DNA of 64,000 nucleotides from Martinezella rhizogenes (GCA_013322215.1 JAAMEZ010000058.1:930001-994000); one strand, 5' to 3'. Counted from the stretch's first letter, positions 33,601-41,797 are shown. Notes: generated from the sequence alone by a model not told the origin. Numbers and translations are program-made.

Positions 33601-34098
33601 CTCTTCCAAGAGCTGGCGGCGCGCCTGGGGCTTTGCCTGGATCAGCTCGCCGATGCGTCCCTGCCCAACCATGGAGGGCGAGCGGGCACCGGTGGAGGCA
33701 TCGGCAAACAGCAGCTGCACATCCTTGGCGCGCGCTTCCTTGCCATTGATGCGATAGACCGAGCCTTGTTCGCGCTCGATGCGGCGCGTGACCTGGATCT
33801 CGTCGCTGTCATTGAAGGCGGCTGGTGCTGTGCGATCGCTATTGTCGAGATAGAGGCCGACTTCGGCGGTGTTGCGGGCCGGGCGATTCCCCGAACCGGA
33901 GAAGATCACGTCGTCCATGCCGGAGGCACGCATGTTCTTGTAGGAATTCTCGCCCATCACCCAGCGCAGCGCTTCGACAAGATTGGACTTGCCGCAGCCG
34001 TTCGGACCGACGACGCCGGTCAGGCCGCGCTCGATGACGAATTCTCCCGGCTCCACGAAAGATTTGAAACCGACGAGTCTAAGCTTGTTGAACTTCAT
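30637..34098 (-). CDS. smc: chromosome segregation protein SMC
   Basis: An 1153-residue SMC ATPase that organises and separates chromosomes as a dimer with ScpA/ScpB. Walker A GPNGCGKSN lies at residues 31-39. Two long coiled-coil arms flank a hinge in the middle. The signature LSGGEQ starts near residue 1052, with Walker B CVLDEVDAPLDD just after. Length is typical. It is the last gene of the dciA-dsbA-smc leftward run and is separated from dsbA by 90 bp. Confidence 0.97.
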   Translation of the reverse strand: MKFNKLRLVGFKSFVEPGEFVIERGLTGVVGPNGCGKSNLVEALRWVMGENSYKNMRASGMDDVIFSGSGNRPARNTAEVGLYLDNSDRTAPAAFNDSDEIQVTRRIEREQGSVYRINGKEARAKDVQLLFADASTGARSPSMVGQGRIGELIQAKPQARRQLLEEAAGISGLHSRRHEAELRLRAAESNLERLDDVTSQLESQIESLKRQARQANRFKMLSADIRAREAMLLHIRWVQAKEAEAEADSALNQATVLVAEKAQNQMEAAKAQGIASFKLPELRDDEAKAAAALQRLQIARSQLEEDVNRILRRRDELIRRLAQLAEDISREQRLVTDNASILAKLDAEEADLADILADSGRLAEETRVAFEEAAAKLADSERIFTTLTAERAEAAAARNQLERAIRDLADRKMRLERQASEANGELAAIDEKMADLPDPSEKRDMVETAENVVADAEGEIQRVEAVLAKARETEALSRGPVEQARARLNALETEARTISKMLAAGDTSGAFSPVAEELRVDRGFETALGAALGDDLESSLDAQAPVYWSDNGSGATDPALPGGVAPLITHVGAPAALTRRLRQIGIVSAEDALRLMPELKPGQRLVTRDGAVFRWDGHVTGADAPSAAALRLAQKNRLSELEAEAELARDVLVEAEERLAAAAEAIRGEEGRLATARDASRLAARHLAEAREALAAAERASGDLIRRRDVIVEAVSRLQEQLEDVAMQDENARIELEDAPNLDAIDLKLRDQQAEVATDRGVLAEARARHEGLNRENEARQRRLLAIRQERDTWRQRATSAEEHIQTLRDREEEAREEAAELDLAPDEFDDKRRALMSELQKAEDARRQAADRLAEAEVVQREADRHAATALSELAESREKRGRVEERLVSARERRQESELRIRQSLNVEPHEAMRLTGLSATQNVPDLREVERELERLKIERERLGAVNLRAEEESKELTERLQALIKERDDVIDAIRKLRGAIQSLNREGRERLIVAFDIVNAQFQRLFTHLFGGGTAELQLIESDDPLEAGLEILARPPGKKPQTMTLLSGGEQALTAMALIFAVFLTNPAPICVLDEVDAPLDDHNVERYCNLMDEMAASTETRFVVITHNPITMARMNRLFGVTMAEQGVSQLVSVDLQTAERLREIA

Positions 34099-34188
34099 AA
34101 GCTGATCTCCACCCTCGCCTTGAGGAGGAGGTAATAGAAAACAGGCGCGCGACCTCGGCCGCCCGCCTGTGATCGAAAAAGGCGCGGA

Positions 34189-34878
34189 TCAGAGCAGGCT
34201 GTCGATAAGCTTCGACATGGCAGCAACAGACATGTCCCCTGCATAGCGCTTGCCATTGATCAGGAAGGTCGGCGTGGCATTGACACCGAAATCCTTGGCT
34301 GCGCGTTCCCGTACAGAGTTGACATCATCCAGAAGCTTCTGGTTCGTCAAGCACTTCGTGAAGCTATCCTCAGTAAAACCAGCAAGTTTCGACATCTGCA
34401 GCAGTGCAGCGCGGCCGTCGACGTCAGGCGAAGCCCAGGCGATCTGCTGCTTGAACAGCATTTCGACCATCGGCATGTACTGTTCCTGCGGCGCGCAACG
34501 AGCCAGCATGAAGGCGGCAGCGGCGCGCGGATCGAACGGGAATTCGCGGATGATGAAGAGAACCTTGCCGGTATCGACGTATTTCTGCTTGATCGTGTCA
34601 AAGGTCGTAACCGCGAAATGCGCGCAGTGCGGGCAGGTCAGCGACATGTATTCGACGATCTTGACGGGCGCGTCTTGCTTGCCGAGTGCGATTTCCGGCA
34701 GCGGGCCGGGCTTCAGCACCTCGTTCATGTCGACATTGCCGTCGGATGGCGGCACTTCGTCTTCAGCGGACGCGGCGGATGCGGTGTCGGCAAAGGTAGA
34801 GAACGCCACGGAAAGGGCTGCAAAGGCGGAGCCGCCCAGCAGATGGCGTTTGGTCAAGAGCATGTCGGACATCGGCAT
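34189..34878 (-). CDS. DsbA-family thiol:disulfide oxidoreductase
   Basis: A 229-residue exported thioredoxin-fold protein. The N-terminus (TKRHLLGGSAFAALSVAFS) is a signal-like stretch. The active site is CPHC at residues 82-85 (MSLTCPHCAHFAV), and the cis-Pro is in NATPTFLING near the end. The C-terminus KRYAGDMSVAAMSKLIDSL is typical of the DsbA-like group beside smc in rhizobia. It likely introduces disulfides in periplasmic proteins. The start 34878 or 34872 both fit. Confidence 0.9.
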   Translation of the reverse strand: MPMSDMLLTKRHLLGGSAFAALSVAFSTFADTASAASAEDEVPPSDGNVDMNEVLKPGPLPEIALGKQDAPVKIVEYMSLTCPHCAHFAVTTFDTIKQKYVDTGKVLFIIREFPFDPRAAAAFMLARCAPQEQYMPMVEMLFKQQIAWASPDVDGRAALLQMSKLAGFTEDSFTKCLTNQKLLDDVNSVRERAAKDFGVNATPTFLINGKRYAGDMSVAAMSKLIDSLL

Positions 34879-35046
34879 AGAGTCACCCGTCGTTGAAAGA
34901 GGTCTTCGAATGTTTCATGCGATATAACGGCTGCTTGCCGCTAACAAGGCACGGTTGGCCAACTTTCTTCAAAGAATTGTGACCTGGCAAAGACAGACAA
35001 CTTAAATTCTGCCGATAATTCACAGAACCTGCGGTTTGGTCTGGCC

Positions 35047-35607
35047 CTATCGCCGCTTCCAGGCCATGGCCGTGCCCAGGCGCTGAACGGCGGCCCTGAT
35101 CTTCTCATCCTCGATGCCGTCCATCATATCAGCCAGCTTGCGCGCCGCCTCGCCCTTCAAGGGCGGCGGCGTACGGGAACGTCTGGACGCGACCGAGACG
35201 GGCTTCTGCACGATACGGATCTGATTGACGGCATAGAAGCCAAAGAAGCTGTTGATGCGCTGGATGAGCTCGCCCTGCGCATGGGTCAGGAAGAGCGCAC
35301 GGGCGCCCTCACAGGCGATCGTCAGCACGCCCGGCTGATAGCGGTCGTCCATGCCGGAGCCGGTTCGCTTGGCCCAGGCGATCTTTTCAGGCCGCGTGCA
35401 ATCGGCAAAGTCCTCGCCGGCGATCTCGTCCCAACATCCGAGCAGCGTCGTATTGATGCCGGCGCGCTTCGCCAGCACCGGATCGACGATGCCGTTGGTC
35501 AGCTCGGAAATCTGCTTCTCGCCTTTTCGGGGATAACTCATCTCAATCGGCTTCCGGTGCGTGCTTTGTGCATCGCGGACCTTGATCGCCCGACGCAGCT
35601 TGGCCAA
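35047..35607 (-). CDS. DciA-like (DUF721) protein
   Basis: A 186-residue DUF721 protein. The core at about residues 30-140 includes ISELTNGIVDPVLAKRAGINTTLLGCWDEIAG and LTIACEGARALFLTHAQGELIQRIN, the shape of DciA, which loads the replicative helicase DnaB in bacteria lacking DnaC. An ATG at 35541 (MSYPRKGE) is an alternative start with a better ribosome site. It is divergent from mutY with a short shared control region. Helicase loading is inferred from family only. Confidence 0.8.
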   Translation of the reverse strand: MAKLRRAIKVRDAQSTHRKPIEMSYPRKGEKQISELTNGIVDPVLAKRAGINTTLLGCWDEIAGEDFADCTRPEKIAWAKRTGSGMDDRYQPGVLTIACEGARALFLTHAQGELIQRINSFFGFYAVNQIRIVQKPVSVASRRSRTPPPLKGEAARKLADMMDGIEDEKIRAAVQRLGTAMAWKRR

Positions 35608-35639
35608 GTATAGAGTACTTCCCCTCGACGCGGCAAATC

Positions 35640-36752
35640 ATGACCTCGACTTTAGAATCTCCCACGGCAGCATCCCTGCTTGCCTGGTACGACCGACACC
35701 ATCGCGACCTGCCTTGGCGAGTCTCGCCACCCATGGCCGCGCGCGGCATCAAGCCTGATCCCTATCGCATCTGGCTGTCGGAAGTGATGCTGCAGCAGAC
35801 GACCGTGCCGGCAGTCAAATCCTATTTCGCGAAATTCCTGGAGCGCTGGCCGACGGTCAACGATCTCGCCGCGGCGGCAAATGACGACGTCATGGCGGCC
35901 TGGGCCGGGCTCGGCTACTACGCCCGCGCCCGCAACCTGAAGAAATGCGCCGAGGCGGTGGCTGCAGATCATGGCGGCAGCTTTCCCGATACCGAAGATG
36001 GGCTGCGGGCGCTTCCTGGTATCGGCGATTACACGTCCGCTGCCGTCGCTGCCATCGCTTTCAATCGCCAGGCGGCCGTGATGGACGGCAATGTGGAGCG
36101 CGTCATTTCTCGCCTCTATGCGATTTCGACGCCCCTGCCCGGCGCAAAGCCGCAGATGAAACAGAAGGTCGCCCTCTTGACGCCTGCGGACCGGCCGGGC
36201 GATTTCGCCCAGGCAATGATGGATCTCGGCGCGACGATCTGCACGCCGAAACGCCCCGTCTGTTCGCTCTGTCCCTTCAACGGTGCCTGTCAGGCGCTGG
36301 CCGGGCATGATCCCGAGCGTTTTCCGGTCAAGGCCGCCAAGAAGGAGAAGCCGGTGCGCCAGGGGGCGGCCTTCGTTGCCGTCAATGACGAGGGCGAGAT
36401 TTTCCTGCGCCGCCGTGTCGAGAGTGGCCTGCTGGGCGGCATGACGGAAGTGCCGACGACGAGCTGGACAGCGCGTATCGACGGCGAGACCGGCAGCGAG
36501 GCGGCTCCCTTCCCGGCCGACTGGCAGCCGGCAGGCATGGTGACGCATGTTTTCACCCATTTCGAACTGCGGCTGTCGATCTGGCGCGCGAGATCCGTCT
36601 CACACGCGGACAACCATGACGGATGGTGGGCGCCGGTTACAAATCTTGAAGAGCAGGCTCTGCCGACAGTCATGAAAAAAGCGATCGCTCAGGCTATTCC
36701 CAGTGCGTTCACAAAAATGCCTTTAGAGCAAAAATCAGGAATTCATTCATGA
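35640..36752 (+). CDS. mutY: A/G-specific adenine DNA glycosylase
   Basis: A 370-residue enzyme that removes adenine mispaired with 8-oxoguanine. The HhH motif is LRALPGIGDYTSAAVAAIAF, and the catalytic Asp is in AAVMDGNVERVISRL. The four Cys of the 4Fe-4S cluster follow (CTPKRPVCSLCPFNGAC, about 201-217). A C-terminal NUDIX-like domain contacts 8-oxoG. The stop overlaps the HAD gene (ATGA). Complete. Confidence 0.96.
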   Translation: MTSTLESPTAASLLAWYDRHHRDLPWRVSPPMAARGIKPDPYRIWLSEVMLQQTTVPAVKSYFAKFLERWPTVNDLAAAANDDVMAAWAGLGYYARARNLKKCAEAVAADHGGSFPDTEDGLRALPGIGDYTSAAVAAIAFNRQAAVMDGNVERVISRLYAISTPLPGAKPQMKQKVALLTPADRPGDFAQAMMDLGATICTPKRPVCSLCPFNGACQALAGHDPERFPVKAAKKEKPVRQGAAFVAVNDEGEIFLRRRVESGLLGGMTEVPTTSWTARIDGETGSEAAPFPADWQPAGMVTHVFTHFELRLSIWRARSVSHADNHDGWWAPVTNLEEQALPTVMKKAIAQAIPSAFTKMPLEQKSGIHS

Positions 36753-37363
36753 CGACGGAAATTCGGCACATCGTTTTCGATATCGGCAAGGTTCTGCTTC
36801 ACTACGATCCGAGCCTCCCCTACAGCCGCATCATTCCTGACGATGCCGAGCGCGAATGGTTTTTCACCAATGTGTGCACCAGCGACTGGAACATCGAGCA
36901 GGATCGCGGCCGCACCTGGGGTGATGCCGAGGCATTGCTGATTGCCGACCATCCGGAGCGTGAAGAACAGATCCGCGCTTTCCGCAGATATTGGCACGAG
37001 ATGGTGCCGCATGCCTATGACGATAGCGTCGCCATTCTGGAACAGCTGATCGCGGAAGGTCGCGACGTCACCATGCTGACCAACTTCGCCTCCGACACTT
37101 TTCGCGAGGCGCAAGAACGCTATCCCTTCCTCAAGAAGCCGCGCGGCGTGACGGTTTCCGGCGATATCGGCCTGATCAAGCCGGATGTCGCGATCTACGA
37201 CACCCATGCCAAAAGCTTCGATCTCGATCCCGCCACGACGATCTTCATCGACGATTCCTATCCGAACGTCGAAGGCGCGCGCGCTGCCGGCTGGCATGCA
37301 GTTCACTTCACCGGCGCCGAGAAGCTGCGCAGCGATCTCGCCGCCTACGGCATAAAGGTTTGA
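36749..37363 (+). CDS. HAD-family hydrolase
   Basis: A 204-residue HAD phosphatase-like protein. Motif I is FDIGKVLLHYD, the nucleophile Asp followed by Gly in place of the usual second Asp, a variant seen in YihX-type HADs. Motif II is TNFAS, and motif III/IV is KPDVAIYDTHAKSF and FIDDSYPNVEGARAAG. It is co-translated with mutY and followed 5 bp later by a SnoaL-like gene, so the three may form one operon. Substrate unknown. Confidence 0.88.
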   Translation: MTTEIRHIVFDIGKVLLHYDPSLPYSRIIPDDAEREWFFTNVCTSDWNIEQDRGRTWGDAEALLIADHPEREEQIRAFRRYWHEMVPHAYDDSVAILEQLIAEGRDVTMLTNFASDTFREAQERYPFLKKPRGVTVSGDIGLIKPDVAIYDTHAKSFDLDPATTIFIDDSYPNVEGARAAGWHAVHFTGAEKLRSDLAAYGIKV

Positions 37364-37367
37364 GCCG

Positions 37368-37733
37368 ATGATCTTCGATCCCGCAGAACGTATCGAGCTG
37401 TTTCACGACGCCATCAATCGTATCAACTATGAAGAGATCGAGAATTTCTTCGCCGAGAATGCCACCTATGTTTCCAACGGTGTCGGCGACCTCGCCGGCC
37501 GCGATGCGATCATGGAAGCCTTCCGCGGTTATTTCGATACCTATCCGGACCAGACCGCATCCAACTCCCTGGTGGAGACGCTGACGCCGCTGTCGGGCCG
37601 GGCCGTCTGGTCCGTGCGCGCCACCAACAGCAAGACGGGCAAGCCGCTCATTCGTGAAGGCGAGGAAACGATCACCTTCAACGAAGATGGCCGCGTCGTA
37701 CGCGTCGACGTCACCGACTATCAGGACTTCTAA
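37368..37733 (+). CDS. SnoaL/NTF2-like protein
   Basis: A 121-residue NTF2-like barrel (ERIELFHDAINRINYEEIENFFAENATYVSNG, then DAIMEAFRGYFDTYPDQTASN). Proteins of this fold include polyketide cyclases, ketosteroid isomerases and many of unknown role. It sits directly after the HAD gene. Ends before an 18-bp perfect inverted repeat. Confidence 0.8.
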   Translation: MIFDPAERIELFHDAINRINYEEIENFFAENATYVSNGVGDLAGRDAIMEAFRGYFDTYPDQTASNSLVETLTPLSGRAVWSVRATNSKTGKPLIREGEETITFNEDGRVVRVDVTDYQDF

Positions 37734-37748
37734 GATCCGAAGTTGAAA

Positions 37749-37795
37749 ACACCCAGGGCCTTACCGTACAATATGTCCGGTAAGGCCCTGGGTGT
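37749..37795. terminator. 18-bp perfect inverted repeat between convergent genes
   Basis: Bases 37749-37766 pair without mismatch with 37778-37795 around an 11-base loop. It lies between the rightward SnoaL-like gene and leftward ccrM. There is no T-run. It is unusually long for a terminator and may stop both units or be a repeat element. Confidence 0.6.
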
Positions 37796-37908
37796 CTCGC
37801 CTTCTTCCCAACTGGAGGTACACGACGGAAGAAGACGGATATGTCGATCTGACGGGCGTCCGACAGCCGTGGGGCGGCTTTGAAACCGGACCCGTTCAGC
37901 GGTTGAGA

Positions 37909-39039
37909 CTACTCAACCTTCGCCAGATCGCTGCGGATGATGGCTCTGAGTTCATCGATCGGACGCAGGGAACGGCCGTCGTCGATATGCCAGAACATCC
38001 ACCCATTGCATGCATCAAGGCCCTGAACTTTCGCTCCAAGGCGATGAATGGAGCCAGCCTCGCCACCCGAGGCAACCGTGCCATCGGCGCGGACGATGGC
38101 GCTATAGCGGCGCTTCGCATCGGTCAGCACCTGGCCGGGCTTGATGAGGCCGCTTTCGATGAGCGTATTGAAGGCGACGCGCACTTCGGCCTTCTTGCCG
38201 GTCATGACGGTCAGTTCCGCCTTACCGAGCGGCTCGACGGCGGCGATGCGGGCGCTCGCGGCGTCAATGTAATCCTGCTCGCGCTCGATGCCGACAAAGT
38301 GGCGGCCGAGACGCTTGGCAACGGCGCCGGTCGTGCCCGACCCGAAGAAGGGATCGAGAATGATGTCGCCGGGCTTGGACGAGGCCATGATGACGCGCGC
38401 CAATAGCGCTTCCGGCTTCTGCGTCGGATGCACCTTCTTGCCGTCATCGCCCTTCAGCCGCTCATTGCCGTTGCAAATCGGGAACAGCCAGTCCGAGCGC
38501 ATCTGCACGTCGTCATTGGCGGCCTTCATGGCGTCGTAGTTGAAGGTGTAGCCCTTCGCCTTGGCGTTCGGGCTCGCCCAGATCATCGTCTCATGCGCGT
38601 TCTGGAAGCGGCGGCCTTTGAAATTCGGCATCGGGTTGGTCTTGCGCCAGACGATGTCGTTGAGGATCCAGAAATTCAGATCCTGCATGGTCGCGCCGAC
38701 GCGGAAGATGTTGTGATAGGAGCCGATGACCCATATCGTGCCCGTCGGCTTCAACACGCGGCGGCAGGCGAGCAGCCAGGCGCGGGTGAAGGCATCATAG
38801 GCTTCGAAGGATGCAAACTGGTCCCACTCATCATCGACGGCGTCGACCAGCGATTGGTCCGGACGATGCAGCGTGCCGCCGAGCTGAAGATTGTACGGCG
38901 GATCGGCGAAGATGACGTCGACGGATTGATTGGGCAGTGCCTCAAGAGCGGCCACGCAATCGCCCTTGATGATCGTGTCGATCCAGGACCCCGGAACTGC
39001 TGAAGTCCTGAGGTCGGCAAGCGGGAAAACTGACGCCAT
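37909..39039 (-). CDS. ccrM: cell-cycle DNA adenine methyltransferase CcrM
   Basis: A 376-residue beta-class N6-adenine methyltransferase recognising GANTC, which controls cell-cycle genes in alphaproteobacteria. The catalytic motif DPPYNLQLGGTLHRPDQSLVDAV lies near residues 46-68. The SAM motif is FFGSGTTGAVAKRLGRHFVGIE, and the C-terminal domain is typical (LIKPGQVLTDAKRRYSAIVRADG). The ATG at 39039 (MASVFPLADL) matches the known rhizobial start better than the frame's 39108. No full GANTC cluster was recognised at its promoter. Confidence 0.95.
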   Translation of the reverse strand: MASVFPLADLRTSAVPGSWIDTIIKGDCVAALEALPNQSVDVIFADPPYNLQLGGTLHRPDQSLVDAVDDEWDQFASFEAYDAFTRAWLLACRRVLKPTGTIWVIGSYHNIFRVGATMQDLNFWILNDIVWRKTNPMPNFKGRRFQNAHETMIWASPNAKAKGYTFNYDAMKAANDDVQMRSDWLFPICNGNERLKGDDGKKVHPTQKPEALLARVIMASSKPGDIILDPFFGSGTTGAVAKRLGRHFVGIEREQDYIDAASARIAAVEPLGKAELTVMTGKKAEVRVAFNTLIESGLIKPGQVLTDAKRRYSAIVRADGTVASGGEAGSIHRLGAKVQGLDACNGWMFWHIDDGRSLRPIDELRAIIRSDLAKVE

Positions 39040-39197
39040 TTGATACTCGCTGTTACACTTACTCGGTGCTCTTAACTGAGTGTTATGGTTACCTAACTTG
39101 GTTACCAAAGGCTAAAGCGGCGTCATATTTTCCGCATTCCCGACGAAACCACCGGGAATGCAGGGCTCACGGATTGGCGACATGGCGGTGAGTTACC

Positions 39198-39545
39198 TCA
39201 CATGTCGTGAACCGCGTGGCTATCATCAGGCACTTCGGCCCGTTCCATCATCCCGTAGTCGCGAAGCACCTGCGCGACACGCAAGCGATAATCGGCAAAG
39301 ACCGTCTTCCGCCCCGCTTTCTGCGCGACGCGGTGTGCTTCGCGGGTTCGCCATTCGCGAACGGCGGCCTCATCCCGCCAGAAGGACAGAGAGAGGATCT
39401 TGCCCGGTTGACTGAGGCTTTCGAAACGCTCGATGGAGACGAAACCGTCGATCGTTTCGAGTTCGGAGCGCAGCCTTGCAGCAATGTCGAGATAGTGCTG
39501 ACGTTCGTCGGGATGGGGAATGACTTCGAAAATAACTGCGATCAT
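39198..39545 (-). CDS. ABM-domain (antibiotic biosynthesis monooxygenase) protein
   Basis: A 115-residue dimeric alpha-beta barrel protein (VIFEVIPHPDERQHYLDIAARLRSELETIDGFVSIERFES then FWRDEAAVREWRTREAHR), the ABM/heme-degrading family. Its start overlaps the NIPSNAP gene stop (ATGA), so they are co-translated. An ArsR-type regulator is divergent upstream. It may act on a small quinone or heme-like substrate, but that is not readable. Confidence 0.85.
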   Translation of the reverse strand: MIAVIFEVIPHPDERQHYLDIAARLRSELETIDGFVSIERFESLSQPGKILSLSFWRDEAAVREWRTREAHRVAQKAGRKTVFADYRLRVAQVLRDYGMMERAEVPDDSHAVHDM

Positions 39546-39871
39546 GGCGATATCCTCGGAGCATGCGGCAGAGAGACATTTTTCAGGAAAATGCGGTCTT
39601 CCTGCAAGATGAAACGCTCGCGGCGGGCAAAATCGAGATTGGCCTGTGCCAGAGGGTCAGCGGCAAGGTTCTTGCGATAGGCTTCGTAGGCGGCGAGGTT
39701 GTCGATGTTGTAGACGCCATAGGCCGTCGTCAGCGACCCCTCATGCGGCGCAAAATAACCGATGAGATCGGCGCCGTTGCGCGGGATGATCTGGCCCCAG
39801 GCCTTGCCATATTCCGCGAAGGCTTCCTGCTTGAACGGATCGATCTGATAGCGGATGAAACAGGTGATCAT
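39542..39871 (-). CDS. NIPSNAP-family protein
   Basis: A 109-residue NIPSNAP/ABM-like barrel (MITCFIRYQIDPFKQEAFAEYGKAW, then GAD-LIGYFAPHEGSLTTAYG). GGAGAAAG precedes the ATG at 39871. The longer frame on the same strand upstream has no start of its own. It is the first gene of a two-gene operon divergent from the ArsR gene at 39944. Function unknown. Confidence 0.82.
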   Translation of the reverse strand: MITCFIRYQIDPFKQEAFAEYGKAWGQIIPRNGADLIGYFAPHEGSLTTAYGVYNIDNLAAYEAYRKNLAADPLAQANLDFARRERFILQEDRIFLKNVSLPHAPRISP

Positions 39872-39943
39872 TGGCTTTCTCCTTTGCTGATGCGGAGGTT
39901 TTCGCACATTGCGGGACGGAGATGGTTCGGTTACGATCGAAGT

Positions 39944-40669
39944 ATGAAAGAAGGTCCAGACATAGCCCAGATCGGCTCGCTGATCGGCGATCCCGCGCGA
40001 GCGAATATCTTGACGGCGCTGATGGGCGGCCGGGCGTTGACAGCAACGGAATTGGCAGCGGCGGCAGGCGTGACGCTGCAGACCGCAAGCGCCCATCTTT
40101 CCAAGCTCGAAGCGGGCGGCCTGCTGGCGCAACGCAAGCAGGGCCGCCATCGCTATTTCACGCTGGCGGACGATCGCGTCGGCAAGCTGCTTGAGGGCAT
40201 CATGGGCTTCGCCGCAAGCCGCGGCCATCTGCGCCATCGTCCCGGCCCGAAGGAGCCGGCGCTGCGCAAGGCACGCATCTGCTACGACCATCTTGCCGGC
40301 GATTACGGCGTACGGATGCTCGACAGCCTGATAGAGGCGGGATCGATTTCTGTCATGGGAGAAGGCCTGAGCCTGACGACCGATGGCGAGAAGCATCTGG
40401 GATCGATCGGCATCGATGTTTCCGGTCTTCGCTCCAGCCGACGTCCGCTTTGCCGCTCCTGCCTGGACTGGAGCGAGCGACGGGCGCATCTGGCCGGCAG
40501 CCTTGGCAAGGCGCTGCTTTCGAACTTCTTCGACAAGGGTTGGGCGCGGCGAACGGAAAACAGCCGCTCGATCTTCTTTACGCCCGAAGGCGAGCGCCGG
40601 TTTCTGGCGCTCTTTCCGCTCGAGTTGAGTGACGACATCACACAACCCGAGCCGGATGACAGACCTTAG
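39944..40669 (+). CDS. ArsR-family transcriptional regulator
   Basis: A 241-residue regulator. The winged HTH at about residues 8-80 (IGDPARANILTALMGGRALTATELAAAAGVTLQTASAHLSKLEAGGLL) is of ArsR type. The C-terminal part has a Cys pair and His (RPLCRSCLDWSERRAHLAGSLG) seen in longer rhizobial members. It starts 72 bp from the divergent NIPSNAP gene, so it probably controls that operon. Its stop TAG lies inside a repeat element. Confidence 0.88.
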   Translation: MKEGPDIAQIGSLIGDPARANILTALMGGRALTATELAAAAGVTLQTASAHLSKLEAGGLLAQRKQGRHRYFTLADDRVGKLLEGIMGFAASRGHLRHRPGPKEPALRKARICYDHLAGDYGVRMLDSLIEAGSISVMGEGLSLTTDGEKHLGSIGIDVSGLRSSRRPLCRSCLDWSERRAHLAGSLGKALLSNFFDKGWARRTENSRSIFFTPEGERRFLALFPLELSDDITQPEPDDRP

Positions 40670-40770
40670 AGCGGTTCAGCTCTTCACGGAATCTCTGAAC
40701 CGCTCTATCTCTTTGTTTTCACGCAATTCCGAACGGAAAACCGCTGCGCACTTTTCCTGGAATTGCTCTA
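40668..40770. repeat. rhizobial palindromic intergenic repeat, copy 1
   Basis: The left part is an inverted repeat, AGAGCGGTTCAG (40668-40679) with CTGAACCGCTCT (40695-40706). The right part (40712-40770, 59 bp) contains GCAATTCC/GGAATTGC outside GGAAAA/TTTTCC. The right part recurs at 58519-58577 with five mismatches. The element fills the gap between two convergent genes and supplies stop codons at both ends (TAG of the ArsR gene, TAG of the DUF1284 gene). Confidence 0.85.
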
Positions 40771-41193
40771 GGCTGCCTTAATCAGGACACCGCCGAAATT
40801 GCTGTCAGCAATGCGGCTGCAGAGGTCACCCCACTCGCAGCCGAGGCAGGCGTGACGGATTTCACCGCTGGCGAAATTTCGGCGGAGCTTGGAAAGCAGC
40901 CTGGCATCCGGCACCAACACAGTTCCCGGGCCGATCTCCTCGCCGAGCAATGCCATGATATCCGCAAGGGCAGCCGCATCCCGCTCGATGACCGAAGCCT
41001 TGAAGCAGTGCGGCTCCTCCCCATTCAGGAGCGGCGCGCAGATGTCGTCGGGGCCGGAAACCAGTTTGATCTCCTCCCCTTCCGACAGCCGCTCGGCGAT
41101 GCGGCGATAGTTGTCGGTGAAGGCCGAGGTATAACCTTCACCGACGAAAGTCAGCATACAGAGCAGATGGTGGGCGCGAAGCCTGACGGTCAA
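40768..41193 (-). CDS. DUF1284 protein
   Basis: A 141-residue protein: RLRAHHLLCMLTFVGEGYTSAFTDNY at the start, then a Cys-rich end (ACLGCEWGDLCSRIADSNF). This is the DUF1284 pattern, with His and Cys that could bind an iron-sulfur cluster or metal. It overlaps bioY by 4 bp (ATGA), so it is in the biotin uptake operon. Its stop codon is at the edge of a dispersed repeat. A role in biotin uptake is only guilt by association. Confidence 0.8.
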   Translation of the reverse strand: MTVRLRAHHLLCMLTFVGEGYTSAFTDNYRRIAERLSEGEEIKLVSGPDDICAPLLNGEEPHCFKASVIERDAAALADIMALLGEEIGPGTVLVPDARLLSKLRRNFASGEIRHACLGCEWGDLCSRIADSNFGGVLIKAA

Positions 41194-41780
41194 TTCAGAC
41201 GCGCCTTGCCGCTATAGACCTGAACGGTCTTCAGCACCGTAGCCGCAAGCGCGGACTTGAGTACGGCGCCCAGGATGAAGGGCGCCACACCAAGCAGCCA
41301 GCCCTTCTCTGCGCCGATCAGCGCTGCAAGCCATGCGCCGCCGATCGCGAGGCAGAGAATGTTGGCCCAGAGATGGGCGAGGAAGCTGCGCACGACGCGG
41401 TTGCCGCTCCAGCCGCGCTCGGCAAGCCAGCCGACAAGGGCTGAAATGATCGGGAAGGATGCCAGATAGCCGGCTGTCGGCCCCATGAACGGCACAATGC
41501 CGCCTGCCCCGCCGGCCAGCACCGGAAAACCGATCGCAGCTTCGCCCAGCCAGGCAAGAACAGTGAGCGCACCAAGGCGCCAGCCGTAGAGCGCACCGAT
41601 CATGGTGATCGCGAATGTCTGCATGGTGATCGGCACCGGCACCATCGGCACGGCGATTTGCGATGCCAGTGCCAGGATCAGCGTTCCCGCAAGAACGAAC
41701 ACAGCCTTGATAACAAGCGAACGCTGCCCGAGGCGGAGCGGATCGAAAGCGACTTCATCATGATGTTGCAACAGGGACAT
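41190..41780 (-). CDS. bioY: biotin transporter BioY
   Basis: A 196-residue membrane protein with about six helices, the S-component of an ECF-type biotin importer. The family motifs include PVPITMQTFAI, ALYGWRLGALTVLAWLGEAAIGFPVLAGG and GPTAGYL. BioM/BioN are not in this window, so it may act alone or with a remote pair. A BioR box (41798-41807) lies 18 bp before the start, so biotin-responsive repression is expected. Overlaps DUF1284. Confidence 0.94.
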   Translation of the reverse strand: MSLLQHHDEVAFDPLRLGQRSLVIKAVFVLAGTLILALASQIAVPMVPVPITMQTFAITMIGALYGWRLGALTVLAWLGEAAIGFPVLAGGAGGIVPFMGPTAGYLASFPIISALVGWLAERGWSGNRVVRSFLAHLWANILCLAIGGAWLAALIGAEKGWLLGVAPFILGAVLKSALAATVLKTVQVYSGKARLN

Positions 41781-41797
41781 GGGCTCTCCTTTTAAAA

